64,000 nt of DNA, from NCBI GenBank assembly GCA_022315425.1, contig JAIUPT010000035.1:868001-932000 (forward strand). The letters are read 5' to 3'. Position 1 is the stretch's first letter. Every line of letters begins with the position of its first letter. Below are positions 44,161-56,541 of the stretch, in pieces. A program made the position numbers and the translations under genes. This DNA is from Pseudevernia furfuracea. Lineage: Eukaryota; Ascomycota; Lecanoromycetes; Lecanorales; Parmeliaceae. The notes below the pieces were generated by a model, which did not search any database, was not told where the DNA came from, and was given only the letters and a program-made list of their open reading frames with translations.

Positions 44161-46051
44161 ATGGATTTCAAAATGCCTGTCTCCCCCCTCTTGACCTTCC
44201 TGCTGGCTATCCTTGCTCTCATTCTTTACAAACTTCTCTCCTCCGTACGTGAGAAGAAACGACAGCATGCGGAAAGTGTACGTCGGGGATGTGGGCATTG
44301 TCCTATGCTCCCAAAGAAAGACATTCTCGGTATCACGAGATTTCGAGAGAGTATTCGCGCCACTCGCGCTGAGCGTGGCCCAAAATACATCATCGAGTCA
44401 TTGGATGCAGAGGGGAAGCACGTCCACACAGCCCTGGTCCGTGTTTTGGATTATGACTTGAATGTGACCCGCGATCCAGAAAATGCTCGGGCCTGCTTCT
44501 CCTCGCAGTCCCATGATTTCGATATTGGCCTTCACAGGACTCAAAGCTGGAAACCACTCCTCGGTACAGGCATCTTCACATCGCAGGGCGAGGCTTGTAC
44601 GTATATTTCCTAGTGATTCTTCAGCTGCAGGTCATGTGTTGAGTGTGGCGGGCGCTTTCCACTCAAGAAATTACCTTATTATTCATGTTCGCGCATTGTA
44701 CACAGCAGTGCTGACTCCCGGAATGTGCGTAGGGAAACACTCTCGAGCTCTGGTGCGGCCGCAGTTCTCCAAGGAGCAGATATCCGATTTAGATCTCGCG
44801 GGGAGGCATACGCAACAACTTCTGGACAGAGTTGTGCCGGGAGTCGACGGCTGGACCGACAGCATCAACCTTCAACCTCTCTTCTACAACTTTGCTCTTG
44901 ACACCGTCACAGAGTTCCTTTATGGATACTCCGTACACGCCCAAAACCACGATGCTCATGCAACCCTCCCTACTGTCCCTGGTATCGACCAACCCAATCT
45001 CCTCGAGCTTGGCGCAAACTTTGATCAAGGGAAGCGCTGGATCGAGGAAAGAGGGGCCTTCTACAAATGGTATTGGCTCATATCCAGTAAGGAATTCAAT
45101 CACCGTTGTCGCGAAATCCATAAGTTGGTCGACTGGTTTGTGCAGAAACGCCTGCAAGGCGGAGAAAAATCGAGGGACTCCGAAGTGGAGGACGGTAGAA
45201 AGAAATTCATCCTTCTTGATGAATTGGCCAAAGCGACACAAGACCCTCTCGAACTCCGCAATGAGAGCCTCTCTTTGCTCTTCGCAGGTCGCGACACTGC
45301 TGGCGCATTGCTCGGCTGGGTCTTTTACTTCCTTGCCCGCCACGAGAGCGTCTTCAGAAAACTTCGCACCATCGTTCTCGAAACCTTCGGTCCTTCAACT
45401 ACCGGCGAGATCAGCTTTGCTCAACTCAAAGCGTGTCAGTACATGCTCCACGTGATCAACGAATGCTTTCGCGTCGCTGCAGTGATCCCTCTCAATGAGC
45501 GGGTCGCTGTGCGCGATACAACTTTACCGCGCGGAGGGGGCCCTGATGGCTCTCAACCTATCTTCATACCCAAAGGCAGACAAATCCTCATTGCCACATA
45601 CGCTATGCAGCATCGGGCCGACATCTGGGGTGAAGATGTGGAAGAATTCAAGCCGGAAAGGTGGGAGGGTAGGAAGGTTGGGTGGGAATTTATTCCATTT
45701 GGTGGAGGACCGCGGAGTTGTCTCGGCCGTAAGTCGATCTCCGCTCCACCCCCCTCGGGCGCCCGACACCAAAACAGTCGAATTGCATCTCTCCTAGAGA
45801 CTTGTGGATTTCTGCCCCTTTCATGCAATAGTTTTCTTCCAACTTGATTTTGACCTCACTCGATGGCTAACGTCTGACGCGCGATTATAGAACAATTCTC
45901 ATTGACGGAGACGAGTTATGTTGTGGTGAGATTCTTGCAGAGGTTTGATCGTATCGAAAACATGGAGGAACCCGGGCCAATTCGCCTGCATCATGCTATT
46001 GAGAACAGGAGCGGGTCTGGTGTTCAAGTCAGACTCCATGCTGCGCAGTGA
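44161..46051 (+). CDS. Cytochrome P450, CYP52-like alkane/fatty-acid omega-hydroxylase
   Basis: Exons 44161-44596, 44733-45728 and 45891-46051 encode 530 residues; introns are 136 and 162 nt and phases agree. A membrane anchor covers about residues 8-26. Diagnostic segments are GIFTSQGEAWKHSRALVRPQF (C-helix, with the WxxxR-type heme propionate contact), the I-helix LLFAGRDTAGALLGW, the ExxR motif in NECFRVAAVIPLNER, FKPERWEG, and the heme loop FIPFGGGPRSCLGQQF with its Cys. The order and wording of these segments are those of CYP52/CYP63-type enzymes, which omega-hydroxylate alkanes and fatty acids at the ER. Regiospecificity is inferred from family only. Confidence 0.92.
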
Positions 46052-47023
46052 TCAGCCGGCTCCAGAAGAATGAGCTTGGAGGAGTAATCGGTGTTAGCGA
46101 GTTGGCAATGTGGACAATGTCTGTAGTAGTAGAACATCACTCGGGCTGTTTTTGTCTTTCCAACCTATACAGATGGTGCAGAAGTTCACCTTATCGAGAC
46201 GGAAATCTGACCTCTACCAATCTGAAATTGTAATTGTCCATTGAGCTTCGGAAATGGAGGCACATACATTGCACATCGCAATGCGGGCAGCTGAGACTAA
46301 AACCCCGAGTGTGGACGGTGAACCCACATTGACCTTTCCATACAAATAGCTACCATCTCAAACGGCTACGAATACCTAATTCCAGGATGATAGCCCTGAC
46401 ACAGTGGCTGAAGGGATATTCATGGAACACCTTATACGCTGAAAGTGCTAGTAAATAGCTCATTGAAAGCCGTGTTTTCGGGCCATCTTTTCTAAATCAA
46501 GAAATGGACGCGAACATGCGTCAGGCATCTGGTGTGAAACGAAAGCGGGGTTTCATATTCGCATCATTGAGCCACTGTCTCCCTAAAGACCGTTGTGTCC
46601 ACGTCCTCCAGACTCTGCTCGTCCATAAATCTCGGTGTAGACCAGGAACCGGGAATAATGCTTTGCCAAAATTGGATATATCTCACAAAACTGTAAGCTA
46701 CACCGTCTAAATATGACGCTGCCGCAGATTTGCCATTGGTTCGACTCATTCGAAGCTTGGCAGTTGCTACCGTACCTAGGACCTCTTCGGGCGCTGGTTC
46801 CGCTGAATAGCCTCGAAGTTGCTTTAGCCTCGATGGTGATAGTCATCCTCGTGGTCTACGATGTCGCAGCTGATACTTCCAATCGATGTATCTTTCGTTT
46901 GGGTTTCTGCTTTCCTTATCTGAGTTCCGACTTCTTGCGAGAACGGTGGACATCAGCACTTTCAACGTTCTTTCCTTTCGATACGGCATATTCTGGACCC
47001 GCGGCAGATCCTAGCTCAAATTG
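46052..47023. other. Convergent intergenic region, no gene seen
   Basis: About 970 bp between the 3' ends of the P450 and the acyltransferase gene. Short frames on either strand show no conserved features. Confidence 0.55.
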
Positions 47024-49072
47024 CTAAGGTGCAGACGACGGTGCTTGCTGCTTCACGTCCGAGGTTTTGGATGCAGAACCTGCCGAAGGAATCGTCGTTG
47101 GATGCTTTGGCGCAGTCTTTGTGGGCGCAAGACCCCGATTAGGCTTGACATCTGTCCTGTTCGGCCTTGCTTTTTGCGGCTGCTTCGCCTTTGCCGTGCC
47201 AGGCATTGCTTTAGATACAGGGTTAACCTTCAGCCCCTTGGGCGGCGTCTTCTTCTGTGGCTGCAGCTTCTTGTTTGGGGCGCCGTTGGCCGAGCTTTTT
47301 AGAGCAGGACCTTTCACTTGAGTTTTCCGAGGAACGGCCGTAGCTTTTGTAACAGTGTCGGTATTTGACTTGGAGCTTTTCGCCTTGATCGCTTCGACGC
47401 CAGCGGCTTGACTAAGACCTTTGGCAGGAAAATCATCCAACAGGACTCCGTTCAGTGTGACAGGCTTAGGAACGGATGCCGGTTTTGGTGACGCGTTGGT
47501 CTTGAAACCAGGCTTGTTCCCCTTTGCCGCCTTTGTACCTGCTGTTTTACCGATGCCTTGAGCGGGAAAGTCTTTCTGGGGAACCCCATTCAAAGTTACC
47601 ACGCCGTGAGCCAAGGCTGCATTCCTGAGCTTGCTGCCCTTGCCGTTGTCTTGATCTTGCAAAGCTTTTGCTGCTGCTGCCTTTAATTGCTTCTGATTAG
47701 GAATTTTGATCTGACCCTTCTGGTAAGCATCTATCTGCTTAATCACAGTCTTTTGATCGATAGACTTTATCTTGTTCAAGATCTCCGTAGGTAGAGCCCC
47801 GTAAAACATGTATAAGACAAGAGCAAATAAGCCGATTGGTGCGAAAACCTGCAAGAATTCGTACCAATACTTTGGCTTGATCTCCGCTTCGATATGACCA
47901 GCGCCACGAATGGTCTCCCCTTTTGAGTTCTTACTGGTACCGTGGTCGGCTGGGAACCGTCCAGTACGAAGGTAGTCTTCGATGAATTTGTCTTTCTCGA
48001 TCCAGCGACTTCTAAGCCATAGCTCAAATGTCTTGGGGTCGTCTAGAGGTATGGACGAAACTCGGAAGCGACGCCAGTACATATTGACCGATTTTGGGGG
48101 GCGGCCGCCGAAATAAGAGGCTCCCACGGTGAAGATGTCTTGAGCGAATTCTCCACGAGGTACCCCTTCATATGCGATCGTGCAATCGTAGACGTAATCG
48201 ACAGTTTGCCTGAGCTCCTGTAGAATGAAATGTAGTCCGGTGCTCCGCGGCAACAGCATATGCCGCATATCGTCTATCCCATTCTTCTCAGCCCATTTCT
48301 TGCTGGCTTCTCTGGTGCTATCAGCCAGGTTAGTGCCTTCCGGGAACATCATTAGCCACATCGGATCCTCCGGATTGTTGAACTTCTGCAGATGAGCAGC
48401 CATGCGAGGCTTATCCTGCTCCCACTTTCGCTTGAGAAAGATGAATTGGGCGAACTGCATGCCCCAGCCAATGACAGGTATTCGTTTGAGGGACTCTTTG
48501 AGAACAACGTAGATTCGACCGTGCATGCCCGCTGCATAGCCGATCCACCACAGATATAACCAGTCGGTATATATTTGATGATTTGCGATGAGAATCATTC
48601 GTTGTGGAAAATCGCACAACAGAGACCCATCTAGACTCTGTAGCAATTGTCCCCGCATGGTACTGTCCCCACTGACCCTCACAACTGTAGGCGCCCACCA
48701 CTGGGTCATCGTCATTGTCAAAAGGCCCCATGACTGCTTTGTAAATGCTATCCACGCATTGTACCAATCTTCATTGACGAGATATAAGGGAGCGCCGAGG
48801 AATTGGGATGCATTAATTCTACGGAATGATCAGCGGACCGTAATGCGGAAAGAATCGTGGCAAGCTGAGCAAGGAGGATTCTGGCAAGAGACTCACGCCA
48901 TGCATCCCGAGACGAAATACCCAGCAAGAGTCAACGCTCTAGAAGCCTGCGATTGCTTGAGCTCGCCATTCGGGGGTTGTGGCGGCTTGGACGACTTAGT
49001 CGATATACCGTAACCAAAATCTTGCCTGACGTTGATGCCAGCAAAAGATCTAGAGTGATTTGGGGCGCCCAT
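47024..49072 (-). CDS. PlsC-type lysophospholipid acyltransferase with long repetitive tail
   Basis: Exons 49072-48897 and 48818-47024 (78-nt intron, phase 2) give 656 residues. Two membrane helices in the first 95 residues lead to the acyltransferase motifs: NHQIYTDW (HxxxxD, His139 and Asp144), a GRIYVVLKESLKRIPVIGWG second block and FPEGTN at about 217. A further helix pair lies near 375-400. This architecture matches the Cst26/Psi1 and lysocardiolipin/AGPAT8-like branch, ER enzymes that acylate lysophosphatidylinositol or lysophosphatidic acid. The last 210 residues are Lys/Ala/Pro-rich and disordered, with two copies of a 27-residue motif (465-492 and 512-538, core VTLNGV then DFPA) not seen in the enzyme core. 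Confidence 0.86.
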
Positions 49073-49973
49073 GGTTCCTGCTTAGTTAGTTGAGTGAAAA
49101 TGTCGAAAGAAGATTGGAATGACCAATGTTGTGAAAGTTGGTTTTGGAACCAAGTCGCGTGCCGGACATAATAAGAGCGTCATTTATTTTGTTCAATAAT
49201 ACGCTAATTCCAAGCGGGCCCACGCCACGCTAGCCACAATCTTGTTTCCCACGCGAGCAAGTTGAGATTGAGAGTTGAGACGTGAGTGACGAGGGGTCTA
49301 GCCAACACGGGATTAGCCTGGCCTTGGCCCACAGTAGATACCTTACCTCTGCCCCCCATTCTTCTGGACTATCTAGTCATCCTTCTACCTCGAGACCACA
49401 GTCTTTGGTGTCCTCTATTGCTGAGTGTAGGTATATGCGTTCCATCCAAAAAAACAAGCGTCGCAACCTCGAGACTCTTGGATAAGTTCACTTCAATTGA
49501 TTTCAAATGCCTCGTTTTATGCTTCTACTCCAACAGTTGTGATTTCAACGTCCCTCACCAAAATTTAAATGCTGCTATTGACCCATAAAGCTTGCCTTGC
49601 CAGAATGACTGGCTAGGGGCCCTCTCCCTGTATGACTTCATTGGCTTGATATTTCATTTTCCTGTTACTTTATCGGGAAAAGTGACCAGCTTGGGCCTAT
49701 GATGATTTGGATGAGACATGAGACATGACCCATGGTCTCTTCTGGTTGAGGGGATTTCAATGCAGGAGCGTGGTGGATGGGGTTTCGCTCGTTGTCTTCA
49801 GTCAGCTTCACTGCGGCCTCCGGCATAACATTCAGCGACGACAACAACTCAGGAAGACTGGGGGAATGCGGCACATATTTGCGGGATCAATTTGGAAGCT
49901 TTCATTTCACACCGTGTCAGTGTCACTAAGTGGATCTACCGCAGCAAGTGGGATCTTAACATTCTCGACATTG
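49073..49973. other. Intergenic region, no gene seen
   Basis: About 900 bp between the acyltransferase start and the hydratase 3' end. It should contain the acyltransferase promoter. No coding or repeat feature stands out. Confidence 0.55.
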
Positions 49974-51061
49974 TCATTCGTTTGACCACTGTGGTTTCTT
50001 CTTTTCTACGAAAGCGGACATCCCTATGTGGCGAGATCAGTATATGTAACGCTTCAGCAACTTTGTCAATTGACAATGACTCACCAATCTTTTGATCCTT
50101 GCTTCCAAACAGGCCATGGAACACCTTTCTCTCGTAGTCTAGGCCCTCTCTCAAGCCCGTGTCTTGACTTTTGTTCACCACCTCCTTCGCCGCACATACC
50201 GATACTTTTGACATTCCCGCTATCTTGCCTGCTGTCTCCAACGCTCCTTGCACGCATTCCTCCGCGCTATCAAACACCCGAGCCGCGACACCCCACTGCC
50301 CTGCTTCTCTACCGCTAAAGTTCTTTCCGGTGAGGATCAATTCCATGGCTCGACTCTTTCCAATCAATGCTGTAAGCCTCTGACTCCCGCCAGCGCCAGG
50401 GATGATCCCCAGCTTGATCTCCGGCTGGCCGAACGTCGCAGAGGAGGAGCAGTAAACTATATCGGCCATCAAGGCAAGCTCACAGCCGCCCCCGAGGGCG
50501 TGACCATTGACCGCAGCAATAATTGGTTTGCGGATGTTGGGGATGGTAGAAGACCAGGAGGCAATGAAATTTGTGTTGTATGCTTTGCTAAACGAGAGAT
50601 CTTTCATTTCTTTGATGTCGGCGCCAGCTATGTTGATTAGGCGAGTCAGCAGGTGCATCTCCGGCGTTGTATGACTGTTGGTAGCGCAGTACCAGCAAAA
50701 GCTTTCTCGCTGCCAGTAAGAACAATAGCATTGGTGCTGTCGTCGTGGTCGAAATTCTGTAGTGCATCGTTCAATTCGACGAACAACGCCGTGGACAGGG
50801 CGTTGAGTGCTCTTGGACGATTAAGGGTGACTGGTAGACCACTAATACGTCAGCAGGAAGCTTGAATGGTTGGACCGAGTGGAACGGCATCGACATAGGC
50901 ATTGGCATACTCAGGCCCACGCCCGGCTTGGGCAGTTCGACTAATATGTTTTCATAAGTCTTGGTCACAGGGTGAGAATACGGCCGAACGAGTCGGGGAA
51001 AAGTAGTGGGAACGCATCTGAAGACACACAATGGCCTCACCAAACATCTAGAAGCCATCAA
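49974..51061 (-). CDS. Mitochondrial enoyl-CoA hydratase (crotonase family)
   Basis: Exons 51061-50911, 50830-50693, 50627-50085 and 50023-49974 encode 293 residues (292 if the second of two adjacent ATGs is used); all phases agree. The first about 30 residues are Arg-rich with no acids (RPLCVFRCVPTTFPRLVR), a mitochondrial presequence. The crotonase fold follows: LITLNRPRALNALS, the oxyanion-hole block AAGADIKEM, NGHALGGGCELALMAD with the first catalytic Glu position, and FGQPEIKLGIIPGAGGSQRL with the second. The last exon is short and ends in a Lys-rich helix (FVEKKKPQWSNE), as usual. It hydrates trans-2-enoyl-CoA in beta-oxidation or in valine/isoleucine breakdown. Confidence 0.93.
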
Positions 51062-51327
51062 GTAGAGTGGCCCGAGAGCTTTGAAACAAGTAAATACTTC
51101 CTCTGATGCGGAGTAAAAAATCCCAGTTGGGCCTAGTTCGCGATTTAGATCGTTTATTGTGTCTACCCTTCTTTTGCCAAGGCGACAAACGAAACGTCGC
51201 TCGCGCTTTTCTACCTCAACAGCAACGATCTTTCACCACGACAGATAGAAGGCAGATAGAAACATACCAAACACATTGAGCGGACGCCGCACCTAGACCC
51301 GGCGCCTGGCGCCACAAAGAGCCAAAC
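51062..51327. promoter_or_regulatory. Divergent promoter of the enoyl-CoA hydratase and RER1 genes
   Basis: The two start codons face away from each other with 266 bp between them. No distinctive element recognised. Confidence 0.5.
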
Positions 51328-52089
51328 ATGGATTCAGAGCCCAACGAGACACCTTTCGCTGCTGTCAGCGCGCAAACTTCAAAAATAGGAAGAGTATGCC
51401 GAGTCACAGCTCTCTTCACGATCTGGAGATGCTAATCGTTCACGCTCCACTAGATATACCAATCCTATCTTGATAAATGTACGCCCTACACCGCTTATAG
51501 ATGGATTGGGACTGGTGTTCTTATTGCTCTTTTCTTCGTCCGTATCCTCATGGCCCAGGGTTGGTACATAGGTAAGTCTCCCTCGAGCCACACCGAAACG
51601 TTCATTCTTCTGCTCGCCTGCTAAGCCTTTTCCCTCAGTCTGCTACTCGCTGGGCATCTACCTCCTGAACCTCTTCCTCGCTTTTCTCCAACCTAAATTC
51701 GACCCATCCCTTACACAGGACGAAGGCCTCGAAGACGGAGACGCCTCTCAACCCACCCTACCCACAAAACAAGACGAAGAATTCCGCCCCTTCATAAGGC
51801 GGCTGCCAGAATTTAAATTTTGGCACAGCAGCACAAGGGCGATTGCGATTGCCTTCTTCTGCACTTGGTGGGGCGTGTTCAATGTGCCGGTCTTTTGGCC
51901 AGTACTTGTGGTTTATTTCATAATTTTGTTTAGTCTGACAAGTAAGTGCTGCTGCCATTCCCAATGTGTTTAGGCAAGGCTAATGCCCAATTGCTTGCAG
52001 TGCGGAGGCAAATTCAGCACATGATCAAATACCGCTACGTGCCCTTCACGTTCGGCAAGGCGAAATATAACCAACGAAGTGGGCATTGA
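51328..52089 (+). CDS. RER1: ER retrieval receptor RER1
   Basis: Exons 51328-51393, 51454-51571, 51639-51941 and 52001-52089 encode 191 residues, the usual length for RER1. Phases agree and the introns are 59-67 nt. The sequence follows the family closely: YQSYLDKCTPYTAYRWIGT, four membrane segments, the block LPTKQDEEFRPFIRRLPEFKFW, then AIAFFCTWWGVFNVPVFWP and the C-terminal MRRQIQHMIKYRYVPFT and GKAKY. RER1 sits in the cis-Golgi and returns ER membrane proteins through COPI by reading polar residues in their membrane spans. Confidence 0.95.
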
Positions 52090-52776
52090 CTCACTTCTGC
52101 GCGACTGATAAGGATGATATGTTTCTACAATGTCTTTAATATCGAGAGATAAAGGTCATCGTCGAGGCTGGGAGGGTAAGATGGAAAAAGCGCTCACGGA
52201 TTGAGAGAGTCATGTGTGGTAGGCAGGACGGAAGATGGTGTATCTACTTGCCCATGCCCATCCAATGGCAGCTGGGAATTGTTTGATAGAGTATTACCTA
52301 ATGATGAGTAAGAAAATTGCGATTCATATCGGCGCTGTGAAGTCTGCCGGTCTTCCGCGATTGAAAGTTTCAATGGAACGCTTTTCACGAGGTTGCACTT
52401 TCAGTAGTAATTTCATACATTGGACACGGATGCAGTAAACACAAGTGGTCAAGGGTGGCACCATAACGCTTTGGAAAGGTTGGTAAATTACCTCTTTCCC
52501 TTCAATCTCAGCCATTCCACACCAAGATTGCGAGGTCACGTTCCACAGGTTCTTCGGTACACAGTGTAAGCCAAAGGAAAGCAAAAGATCGAGCGTTTTT
52601 GGGCTTCGATGCTATAGAATTCACTAAGCGTTTGGTACATCCACTGTTACGATGCCCGTGCGTGATCAAATTCCAAGCTCCGACTTCTTTGACAGACACA
52701 GGCTAAAAGATGATGAATACAGACAATCTCACTATACAAATCGCCACCGTCTGCACATTGAATGCCATGCTCGCAT
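52090..52776. other. Convergent intergenic region
   Basis: About 690 bp between RER1 and catalase 3' ends, without a supported gene. Confidence 0.55.
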
Positions 52777-54559
52777 TTAAAGTCTGGCTTGGGCGTTGCC
52801 AGCAGCTTGGCTCTGTGGATGCGGTGATAATGGCTCAGTAGCCTCTGCGATCCTTTTGCCAAGGGCTTTGTTTATTTTGGTGAACATTTCATACGTCCTT
52901 TGCCTGACGGCTGGCTTCGCCGCGCTTAGATGCCCGGCAACATTGCCAACAAAATTGTCTTGCTGGCCTTCTTGTTTCCCAATCACCTCCCAAAGCATAG
53001 CTGGCTGCACAAAGTCCTCTTCAGTGACTGGGAGCTGTTGGGCTACTGCCGCACCCGCCCACTTCTCGTGCTCTTGGCTAGGCTTCACCGGTTTGTATGT
53101 CATGTTACGGTAGGTGGATGGGTAATTGGGGTTAGCGCCGTAATTGCCGTTGACTGCCATTATTCCGTCACGCTGATAGGGGTTAAAGGCACGGAGAGGT
53201 TGGTTGACGGGGATTTGCTGGTAATTGACGCCGAGGCGATGGCGGTGGGTGTCTGGATATGAGAAGAGGCGCGATTGTAGGACGGGGTCTGCAGAGGGTT
53301 CGACGCCAGGAACCATGTGGCTAGGGGAAAATGCCACCTGCTCGATTTCTGCGAAATAATTCTCTGGATTTCTGTTGAGGGTGAATCTACCAAAGGGCCT
53401 GAGTGGGACATCTTTCTGCGGCCAAACCTTGGTCAGATCGAAAATATTCCAACGGAAACCCTCCGCTTGTTCAGGGCTGAGGACCTGGAGATAGCAGGTC
53501 CAGCTTGGATAATCGCCGTCTTGGATGGAGTTGAAGAGGTCCTGTGTGTGCCAATCTGGATTTTCCGCGGCCATGTTACCTGCTTCAGTATTCGTAAAGG
53601 TTTTGCTGCCGAGGTCGGTCTTGCAGTGAATTTGGACGTAGTTGAATGTGCCGTCAGGCTTGGTTAGCTTATAGGTGTGGCCTGAGTAACCATTCATGTG
53701 GCGGTATGAGTATGGAGTGCCACGGTCGGAGAAGAGATGCATGACCTGGTGAGCGGACTCTTGGTGGGTGGAGAGGTAGTCCCAGAACCTGAACAGAGTG
53801 AACACATGACCGATCTCACGGAGTATCTTCCACTCACATTGTCGCATCTTTCAGATTGGTCTGTGGGTTTCGCTTTTGGGTATGGATGAAAATGGGGAAT
53901 TTCGAGGGATCGCGTAGGAAGAAAATGGGAGTGTTGTTGAATACCCAGTCCCAGTTACCCTCCTCGGTATAGAACTTGACAGAGAAGCCCCGAGGATCTC
54001 TTGCCGAGTCAGGCGAACCCTTCTCTCCTCCAACGGTAGAAAAACGAGCGACGCATTTGGTCTTCTTTCCAATGTCATTGAGCATGTCCAATGAAGTCTG
54101 TTGGATTTCAGCGTCGAGCTTTGCAATAGTGTTCGCACAAGCTTACTAAATCACTGATATCGTGTGTTACTTCGAATTCGCCATAAGCACCTGCGCCCTT
54201 TGCATGAACGACCCGCTCTGGGATACGTTCGCGGTCGAAGTGGGCCAGCAGATCAATCAAATGGAAGTCTTGCAGCAAAAGAGGGCCATTTTGCCCAACT
54301 CTCTGGGAGCTCTCAGGATCTGCGCAGAGTTGGGATTCAGCATTTGTTCTTCAGATCAAGAGACGGAACGCTAAGGCCGCGTCTAGGAAGAACAAGAGCC
54401 TTGCGTTCTAGATAGAGATCCACCAAACCAGACGTTGGTACGGGCGAGTTAAGAATCACATGAACTGTACGAACCGTTAACCGGGCAGCCGTTGGATGTT
54501 GTATAGACAGGCTGATCTTCATATCGAAGAGTACCTGCGGGCTGATCGTTGGCAAGCAT
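52777..54559 (-). CDS. Heme catalase, probably peroxisomal
   Basis: Exons 54559-54475, 54319-54147, 54097-53838 and 53788-52777 encode 509 residues with consistent phases; the first intron (155 nt) has the weaker donor GTTCGT. This is a small-subunit (clade 3) monofunctional catalase. The distal His is His67 in RERIPERVVHAKG, the Asn is in FNNTPIFFLRDPSKFP, and the proximal Tyr ligand is in RLFSYPDTHRHRLG. NADPH-pocket residues are in the usual place (HMNGYSGHTYKL). The C-terminus ends ARL, a variant of the peroxisomal PTS1 signal, and there is no secretion signal. It removes peroxide produced by peroxisomal oxidases during fatty-acid breakdown. Confidence 0.93.
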
Positions 54560-56541
54560 AATGTCAGAAGTGTTGGTGAGTTATGATATATTTATTACAC
54601 GACGTCTTGGAGGCGATTAGAAGAAGTAGCGGTCATGCTAGGTTTTATATCTCTGTCGGCGTAGCTTTGCTGACTCGCGGATGCCCGATGCCCGTGTGGG
54701 GTTTCACGTTATCTCCACTGCATTCATGGGCTAATAATTAGCGTACGCGGGATTCGGGATTCGGGGACTGTTGTATAAGGTCTTGGCACTTCTTTTTGTC
54801 AATTGGACATGCGGTTGTGTTCAATTGCCATACTTTTCCTTCGAACTCGCCCTTTGCTTTTTGAATAATGGCAATATTTGATTATGTGTACTTGATGTGT
54901 ACCTTGAGGTACTTTATCTACTTGTAGCTACGCTACCTTAAGGTAAGGTAACTTAACTTACCCTTAGTCTGAGCTCCCTCGTGATCACCGCCGTTAGACT
55001 TTAGATGGAGCAGGTCGCTTACTTTGAAGACAATTCAGGCAAGATCGGCCGAGCCAGTACTTCCAAGCGGGGACACTACCAACCCAATTATACGAATAAA
55101 CGCTCACACAACAAAAATTCCATTGCCTGTTGATTACGGTATGAGGATCGGTACGTGTTTGGAAATCAATTTGAACAAAAGATGGGTGTGTAAAATGTAG
55201 AAAACAATAAAGCAATTAGAGCGAAAACAAGCCGAAGCGCAGTACTCGTAGTAGGGTGTGGAGTGGAAGTTCCGCCAGGAGGAGTACAGCAAAGCGAGAG
55301 TGAGGAAGGGGTGGCGGCTTTTACGAAGTGTATACGGGTCAGGAAGTTGGTGGGAAAGAGCGAGGTCTTTCTTCAAGTTTTACAGCGTTCCATAATAACT
55401 TCCATTGAGAACTTGCAGTAGGGATGTTGCAAGTGATATTGCCATTTTTGAAAAGACATTAATTAGGCTATCGGAAATGGACACCGACCCTGCTGCAGGC
55501 GGGGATGAGTTCACATCATAGTAGCTTATTTGCATCGAGTGTATGTTACTAAAGAATGGAAGTCCTTTAACCTCAGGCTTTTCTTCCATTACGCACTCTC
55601 TTCCCTTCTAAAGTTTCCTGGTACAGGCCTGCTAGCTGTCTACAAATTCTGCAGATTTGGATAATATGTTTCCAGAATCCCGGCCCATCTTCCGTAGGGG
55701 GTGAATCACGTTAGCTACCCCTCAAAACGGTGTGCCTCCGTATCCTACTTCTGATTGAGCATATCATGCTGAGCCGCGTGAAGAATTCCGACTGTGTAGT
55801 GAGACTAAGACGCAGAGAGTGTCTTCACATGTCCACGCTCTTTGTGGGCAACACAATCTAACAGAGTGAGGGTTACAGCAGTCATACGATACGTTCCTGA
55901 CGTAGGTTGTTTCGTAGACCAACGAGCTGAAGAGATGCGTCAAAGGACACTAAGTAACTCAACCTTGGGGTATATATACACCAAGCAAATTTTGATACTC
56001 CCAATATTTGGAGCAAGTAGAAGTAGCAATGGAGACAGAACAAATCACTCCGCATAGATCAATCGAAGGGAAAGTTACTACCTGCTAAGTTGAAACAGTA
56101 AAGCTGGTTCAGCTTTCAGAGGCAACAGCAACTCTCTTCTCCTTGACGCAGCCAGAACAAATAGTGGAAACCTGGCTGTTGATACAAAATGCAGAAGGAT
56201 GATGATAGAGAGCTTTTTTCATCAAAAGTGATCTGATCTCTCAGTCCCATGATAGTGGTCTCAGGCTGGAGGTTGAGATGACCAATGATTCCATCTTTTG
56301 AAAAAGTAGCAAGACCTATGAATCTGATTATACATGGTGCACACAAACATCAAAGCTGCAACGGCAAAGAGCACTGTATGCTACCGAGCGCAGAATGATC
56401 TTCGTTGAGCATGGTTGGACGAAGCTTTTGCTTTTCCACCAACGCGCCCCGATACTGCTCCTTTTCGACGGAGGTACTGAGGCTGGATGTCTACGTCGTG
56501 TCCTGAAACAGATCCATGAACCAGTCAATTATTGTATCAGG
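54560..56541. other. Long intergenic region upstream of catalase
   Basis: About 2 kb with no supportable gene; frames are below 140 codons and unrelated. A palindrome TACCTTAAGGTA occurs at 54936-54947 within a longer run of CTTAAGGTA-like words, which recur in filamentous-fungal intergenic DNA. Confidence 0.5.

Noticed and set aside
44789..45343. 184-codon minus-strand frame
   Set aside because: Shadow of the CYP52-like P450 coding exon.
38760..46051. Classical secondary-metabolite cluster (MFS plus P450)
   Set aside because: No PKS, NRPS, terpene cyclase or DMATS gene and no Zn2Cys6 regulator is visible nearby; the neighbouring enzymes are lipid-metabolic.
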